In this document: positions 60,722 through 64,000 of the stretch, piece by piece
Layout of the letters: each line of letters starts with the position of its first letter
Position numbering within the stretch: position 1 is the first letter of the stretch
NCBI RefSeq assembly: GCF_902497995.1
Contig: NZ_CABVII010000006.1
Coordinates: 1 to 64,000 of the forward strand
Length of the DNA: 64,000 nucleotides
Origin: Pseudomonas fluorescens
Lineage (GTDB): Bacteria > Pseudomonadota > Gammaproteobacteria > Pseudomonadales > Pseudomonadaceae
Direction of reading: 5' to 3'
Position numbers and translations under genes: made by a program
Notes under the pieces: generated by a model
Seen by the model: only the letters and a program-made list of their open reading frames with translations
Databases searched by the model: none
What the model was told of the DNA's origin: nothing

Positions 60722-60787
60722 ATGGTACTGACTATCCATTTAAGCCGTGCCACTTGCGGCTCTCCCGCACTGATGATTTTGGCCTAA
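60722..60787 (+). CDS. Possible 21-codon micro-ORF
   Basis: ATG 60722 preceded by GGGTAGGAAGCA, a strong Shine-Dalgarno at good distance. Peptide begins MVLTIHLSRATCGS and stops at TAA 60785-60787. No known relative; it could be a leader peptide for the downstream propeller gene, a remnant, or chance. Confidence 0.3.
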   Translation: MVLTIHLSRATCGSPALMILA

Positions 60788-60852
60788 TATATTATTCTGG
60801 ACTACGTGTTTTTTATCTTCACTAGCGATTCGGCGATGAACGCAAAGTAAAA

Positions 60853-60957
60853 ATGTTCCGAACAGGAACATCTCTACCTCATGAACATAAACTGATTAAA
60901 CCATTTCCACTGGAAGTCAGCGAGGATCGTCACGTCATCGTCCGAACGTTGAAATAA
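60853..60957 (+). pseudogene. 34-codon frame with MnmE-like segment
   Basis: ATG 60853 to TAA 60955-60957. Its end reads LEVSEDRHVIVRTLK, while MnmE at about residue 347 reads [16 protein letters not shown]. The DNA shares 15 consecutive bases (GAAGTCAGCGAGGAT) and 9 of the next 12. This looks like a scrap of an mnmE copy left at the junction, although so short a match could be chance. Confidence 0.35.
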
Positions 60958-61079
60958 CGCGCGCAAAGTCCTCGCCCCCATCGGTCGGAAAAGAGCTCAC
61001 CTCTGTCATATCTGACAGTAGTCGTTCGCAGCGATTTCCCCTTCAATGAGCGCTCCATCATAGAGAAAGGAATTGCTCC

Positions 61080-62471
61080 ATGAACACACAATTGCCAAAC
61101 CCAATACTGACGGCTCCTGCAGTGGTAGTCATACGCGATACCGTCGACCAGGATGACTACCGGGTCAGGCTTGCGTCCTGCGAAGGTTTCCTTCCTCACA
61201 AAGGATTGAATGTAACGATTGATGACCCTTGTATGTCGCCAGGCACCGAGCTGGAGCTGCTGCTCGACGATCAGGTCATTGTTCGACACATCGTCACGGC
61301 CGCAGAGCTGCATACGCCTTTAACAGTTCAGGTGGGTCCTGAAAATCTTACTAAAGACCTGCATGAATTGAACTATCGAGTGAAGAGAAATAATCAACCA
61401 TTTCAAACATGCGATCAACCCGCAACAGTTCATATTGTAATAAAATCCATGACCGACCTAGGACTGGACGAGGTGACTTCCCGCTACCGAGGTTCATTTG
61501 CACGAATCCATATTAGCTACCCACAAGACGAACAATACGCCTCTCCCCCGACGACACTGGCGAACGAAAAAATAGTGTTGGTCCAAGGTCTCAATAGTCT
61601 CGTACTCGATCAGGTTAATCCTTTCTTGCATTTCGTTGCGATAAACAGAAGCGAGATTTGCGCAATAGATACACGTACCGGGACAATTGTTCGACGCCAC
61701 CAAACTTCATTTAGTGGCGCCAAGATAGGTGGATTGTCCCCAGACGGCGTGTATGCCTATATCCATGATCGCGTTAACAAAAACATACTGAAACTCAACA
61801 CTGTCACAGGTGAGGCCCATGACATCGCCATCACCATCGACATCCCTAGAGAGATGGTGCTGAGCAAATCCGGTGAACGTCTCTACGTCGCCACCAGTTC
61901 GGACCTTGAAGTAATCGATACGCCTAGTCAGGGAGTTATCAGGAGGCTGCCGATTAAAAATATAATAGGCCTCGCTATCCATCCCGACGGTCGGCACCTG
62001 TATGTATTCACTTTGATCGGCGAAGGAAGCACCGTTTATACTTGGATTCACGCCTATGACACTCAAAGTTTTGAATGGGTCAGAAGAAATCTGATTAGTG
62101 GATTTGTAGAGGGGATAGCCATAAGCCCCGATGGAGCTCGTCTTTATGTGGCTGATGAATGGAACGGTAAAATTTCGCTGATCACTACTGCAAACCACCA
62201 AACTATCAAGGTCTCCAAGAGTGTGAGACGCCCCTACCGCTTGGGGGTCAGCGCCGACGGTAGACACGTTTATGTAACTGAAACTGACCAGACCACCATT
62301 TGGGTTTTGGATGCCGAAAGTCTGGACATTGTCCGGGTTCTCGAAGGGGGACGATTCTATATAAGGGCCCTGCTTGGGGGACCTGATGACACCATTTTTG
62401 CGCTTCATCTATCTGCGGACGTGACGTCAGTTCCTGACGACCACGCTGGTGCCAACCCACGGTTAGATTGA
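61080..62471 (+). CDS. YVTN-type beta-propeller protein, unknown function
   Basis: 463 aa from ATG 61080 after AGAAAGGAATTGCTCC. No signal peptide or membrane segment, so cytosolic unless exported unusually. Residues 1-125 look like an Ig-like beta domain (DYRVRLASCEGFL, VTIDDPCMSPGTELELLLDD). Residues 170-450 hold at least five propeller blades seen as repeated (L/I/V)SPDGxxxYV: LSPDGVYAYIH, LSKSGERLYVAT, IHPDGRHLYVFT, ISPDGARLYVAD and VSADGRHVYVTE. Codons such as ATA, TTA and AGA are frequent and GC is lower than in neighbours, a sign of transfer. Its place between mnmE and the second origin region is unusual. Function unknown. Confidence 0.75.
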   Translation: MNTQLPNPILTAPAVVVIRDTVDQDDYRVRLASCEGFLPHKGLNVTIDDPCMSPGTELELLLDDQVIVRHIVTAAELHTPLTVQVGPENLTKDLHELNYRVKRNNQPFQTCDQPATVHIVIKSMTDLGLDEVTSRYRGSFARIHISYPQDEQYASPPTTLANEKIVLVQGLNSLVLDQVNPFLHFVAINRSEICAIDTRTGTIVRRHQTSFSGAKIGGLSPDGVYAYIHDRVNKNILKLNTVTGEAHDIAITIDIPREMVLSKSGERLYVATSSDLEVIDTPSQGVIRRLPIKNIIGLAIHPDGRHLYVFTLIGEGSTVYTWIHAYDTQSFEWVRRNLISGFVEGIAISPDGARLYVADEWNGKISLITTANHQTIKVSKSVRRPYRLGVSADGRHVYVTETDQTTIWVLDAESLDIVRVLEGGRFYIRALLGGPDDTIFALHLSADVTSVPDDHAGANPRLD

Positions 62472-63066
62472 TGGATTGACATCCATTCTGTTTTCAAGCG
62501 TAAGCGATCTAAAAAGCCCTTCCCTTGTCCACAGACAGGTCACCTCGCCTGTCTGTTACCTCCTTTCCCCGACGCCTCCTCCAGTGCCGAGCAGAGTTTC
62601 TTCTGCTTGAGCGGATCTTCTGTGCACGGAATTTGCCCAATTGGCGCTTTCCTGTGGATTAAGCCCTGTGAATAACTGCCACTAAGGGCAGTGGATAACA
62701 GCGTCAGAAAACTGGCGGTAACTACCCCTGTGGATAACACTGCGTTTTACTCACAGGCTTATAGCGGTTATCCAAGGGCCTCATTGGCACATGATCACAG
62801 GGTTTTGATTCTCTGTACGCATTGAATATAAAGGCCTGTAGTAATCTATCCACAGAAATGCACCTCAGTAGAAATAAACATAAAAACAAAGATTTAATAT
62901 ATTTCTTTCTTTTTAATTTCTGTTAAGCCGACTTTTCCACAGCTGGTTAAATTTTGTGCAAAGGGTTCTTTAGGAAGGGCGAAGTCCCTATACTTGCCGA
63001 CCAGGTCCAAAAACCTGTGGTCAAACTATTTCTGATTACCTGACTGAAGCAGGCACGAGGTGCGTG
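62472..63066. other. oriC-like region 2 (upstream of mnmG)
   Basis: Perfect DnaA box TGTGGATAA at 62729-62737. One-mismatch boxes are at 62525-62533, 62653-62661, 62667-62675, 62690-62698, 62846-62854 and 62933-62941. An AT-rich block at 62866-62930 (GATTTAATATATTTCTTTCT and around) follows the box at 62846. Order and sequence of the right half parallel oriC region 1: ATTCTCTGTAC, a GAATA..AAGG stretch, box, AT-rich block. A TATACT hexamer at 62989-62994 may belong to the mnmG promoter. Confidence 0.8.
62531..62556 (+). terminator. Hairpin after the propeller gene
   Basis: ACAGACAGG (62531-62539), 8-base loop, CCTGTCTGT (62548-62556). Perfect 9-bp stem 60 bases after the stop but with only a weak T/C tail (TACCTCCTTTC). 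Confidence 0.5.
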
Positions 63067-64000
63067 GTGGATTTCCCTTCCCGTTTTGAAGTGATCGTCA
63101 TCGGCGGCGGTCATGCCGGTACCGAGGCAGCACTGGCGTCAGCACGCATGGGGGCAAAAACCCTGTTGCTGACGCATAACGTGGAAACCCTCGGTGCCAT
63201 GAGTTGCAACCCTGCCATTGGCGGGATCGGCAAAAGCCACTTGGTCAAGGAAATCGATGCCCTCGGCGGCGCGATGGCCATGGCTACCGATAAGGGTGGT
63301 ATTCAGTTTCGCGTGTTGAACAGCCGCAAAGGCCCGGCCGTGCGAGCGACTCGCGCTCAGGCGGATCGGGTTCTGTACAAGGCCGCTGTCCGCGAAGCCC
63401 TGGAAAACCAGCCGAACCTGTGGATATTTCAACAAGCAGCCGATGACCTGATCGTCGAACAGGACCAGGTGCGCGGTGTAGTCACCCAAATGGGTCTGCG
63501 TTTCCTCGCCGATTCCGTGGTGTTGACCACTGGCACCTTCCTCGGTGGACTTATCCACATCGGCATGCAGAATTTTTCCGGCGGTCGCGCCGGTGATCCG
63601 CCATCGATTGCCCTGGCCCATCGTCTGCGTGAATTGCCGCTGCGTGTCGGTCGCCTGAAAACCGGTACACCACCACGCATCGACGGTCGCTCTGTGGATT
63701 TCTCGGTGATGACCGAGCAAGCAGGCGATACACCGATTCCGGTGATGTCGTTCATGGGCTCCAAAGAGCAGCACCCGAAACAGGTCAGCTGCTGGATTAC
63801 CCATACCAACGCCCGCACCCACGAGATCATCGCCGCGAACCTCGACCGTTCGCCGATGTATTCCGATGCAGGGTCGATCGAAGGCATCGGCCCGCGTTAT
63901 TGCCCGTCGATCGAAGACAAGATCCACCGCTTTGCCGACAAGGAAAGCCATCAGGTCTTCATCGAACCCGAAGGCCTGACGACCAACGAGCTGTACCCGA
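63067..64000 (+). CDS. mnmG: tRNA uridine-5-carboxymethylaminomethyl synthase MnmG (5' part)
   Basis: 311 codons visible; the gene runs past the window end (full MnmG is about 630 aa). GTG 63067 gives [29 protein letters not shown] with the FAD loop GGGHAGTEA. Conserved [37 protein letters not shown] segment ([17 protein letters not shown]), [31 protein letters not shown] and [21 protein letters not shown] are intact. Near residue 275 it reads [17 protein letters not shown] where the family has MYSGVIEGVGPRYCP, a two-residue insertion. GTG 63064 is also in frame. Confidence 0.95.
   Translation, partial: MDFPSRFEVIVIGGGHAGTEAALASARMGAKTLLLTHNVETLGAMSCNPAIGGIGKSHLVKEIDALGGAMAMATDKGGIQFRVLNSRKGPAVRATRAQADRVLYKAAVREALENQPNLWIFQQAADDLIVEQDQVRGVVTQMGLRFLADSVVLTTGTFLGGLIHIGMQNFSGGRAGDPPSIALAHRLRELPLRVGRLKTGTPPRIDGRSVDFSVMTEQAGDTPIPVMSFMGSKEQHPKQVSCWITHTNARTHEIIAANLDRSPMYSDAGSIEGIGPRYCPSIEDKIHRFADKESHQVFIEPEGLTTNELYP

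Larger units (their letters stand above)
60349..61079. other. 731-base AT-rich gap between mnmE and the propeller gene
   Basis: Holds a degenerate REP (60381-60454) and then DNA clearly richer in A and T than the genes around. Two short frames are visible: 60722-60787 with a strong ribosome binding site and 60853-60957 with a segment resembling MnmE. No RNA gene or insertion sequence ends recognised. Confidence 0.6.

Overview
The window is a chromosomal segment of a Pseudomonas, most likely of the P. fluorescens lineage. The evidence is the gene order around the replication origin (gyrB-recF-dnaN-dnaA / oriC / rpmH-rnpA-yidD-yidC-mnmE-mnmG), the kinB-algB pair, the GC-rich coding sequence and many REP-type inverted repeats built on GTGGGAGCGGGCTTGCTCGC-like cores. 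Genus is called from protein and synteny recognition only; nothing was searched.

Layout. 1-460: a small RNA gene matching ErsA in position and architecture (sigma-22 type promoter, C-rich loop, terminator), beside engB. 464-8257: engB (minus), then cytochrome c5-like, cytochrome c4, dsbA, an EEP-family hydrolase, a GGDEF diguanylate cyclase, a lipoprotein amidase of the AmpD family and a CSS/EAL phosphodiesterase (all plus). 8265-11412: kinB-algB (minus). 11847-14709: a small membrane protein, a DUF1328 protein, a broken lysozyme-inhibitor-like gene and gltP. 14939-25738: a nucleoside-gate membrane protein, a DUF5924/DUF2914 protein, an M16 peptidase, a Na/Pi cotransporter, TerC, a CitMHS citrate transporter with a probable Hfq/Crc-controlled leader, a DOPA-dioxygenase-like protein, a Rossmann-fold protein and a LysR regulator. 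25853-30010: choline-sulfate module (choline-sulfatase, solute-binding protein, SulP permease). 30122-46889: housekeeping block aroE, hemF, qor, tsaC, dprA, LysM protein, def-fmt-rsmB-trkA, TPR protein, lipid A acyltransferase, tag, glyQS, gmhB, plsC. 47070-49493: a divergent two-component pair. 49640-55850: gyrB, recF, dnaN, dnaA. 55851-56416: first oriC-like region. 56417-60348: rpmH to mnmE. 60349-62471: an AT-richer insert with micro-ORFs and a beta-propeller gene of unknown role. 62472-63066: a second oriC-like region, followed by mnmG, which runs off the end.

How parts work together. The origin block holds initiation (DnaA, two box-rich AT-rich regions), the sliding clamp, RecF, gyrase B, ribosomal protein L34 with the RNase P protein, the YidC/YidD insertion pair and the MnmE/MnmG tRNA-modifying pair. 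ErsA (sigma-22) and KinB/AlgB both belong to the envelope-stress/alginate/biofilm circuit, and a cyclase and a phosphodiesterase for c-di-GMP lie between them. BetC releases choline and sulfate, and the neighbouring binding protein and SulP fit uptake or sulfate handling.

Most novel-looking items: the propeller gene island between mnmE and mnmG, the paralogous twin origin regions, the citrate-transporter leader with an AAnAAnAA motif on a leader-ORF start codon, a CHASE2-type kinase that has lost its CHASE2 domain, an out-of-frame internal deletion in a lysozyme-inhibitor-like gene, and a two-residue insertion in a conserved segment of MnmG.
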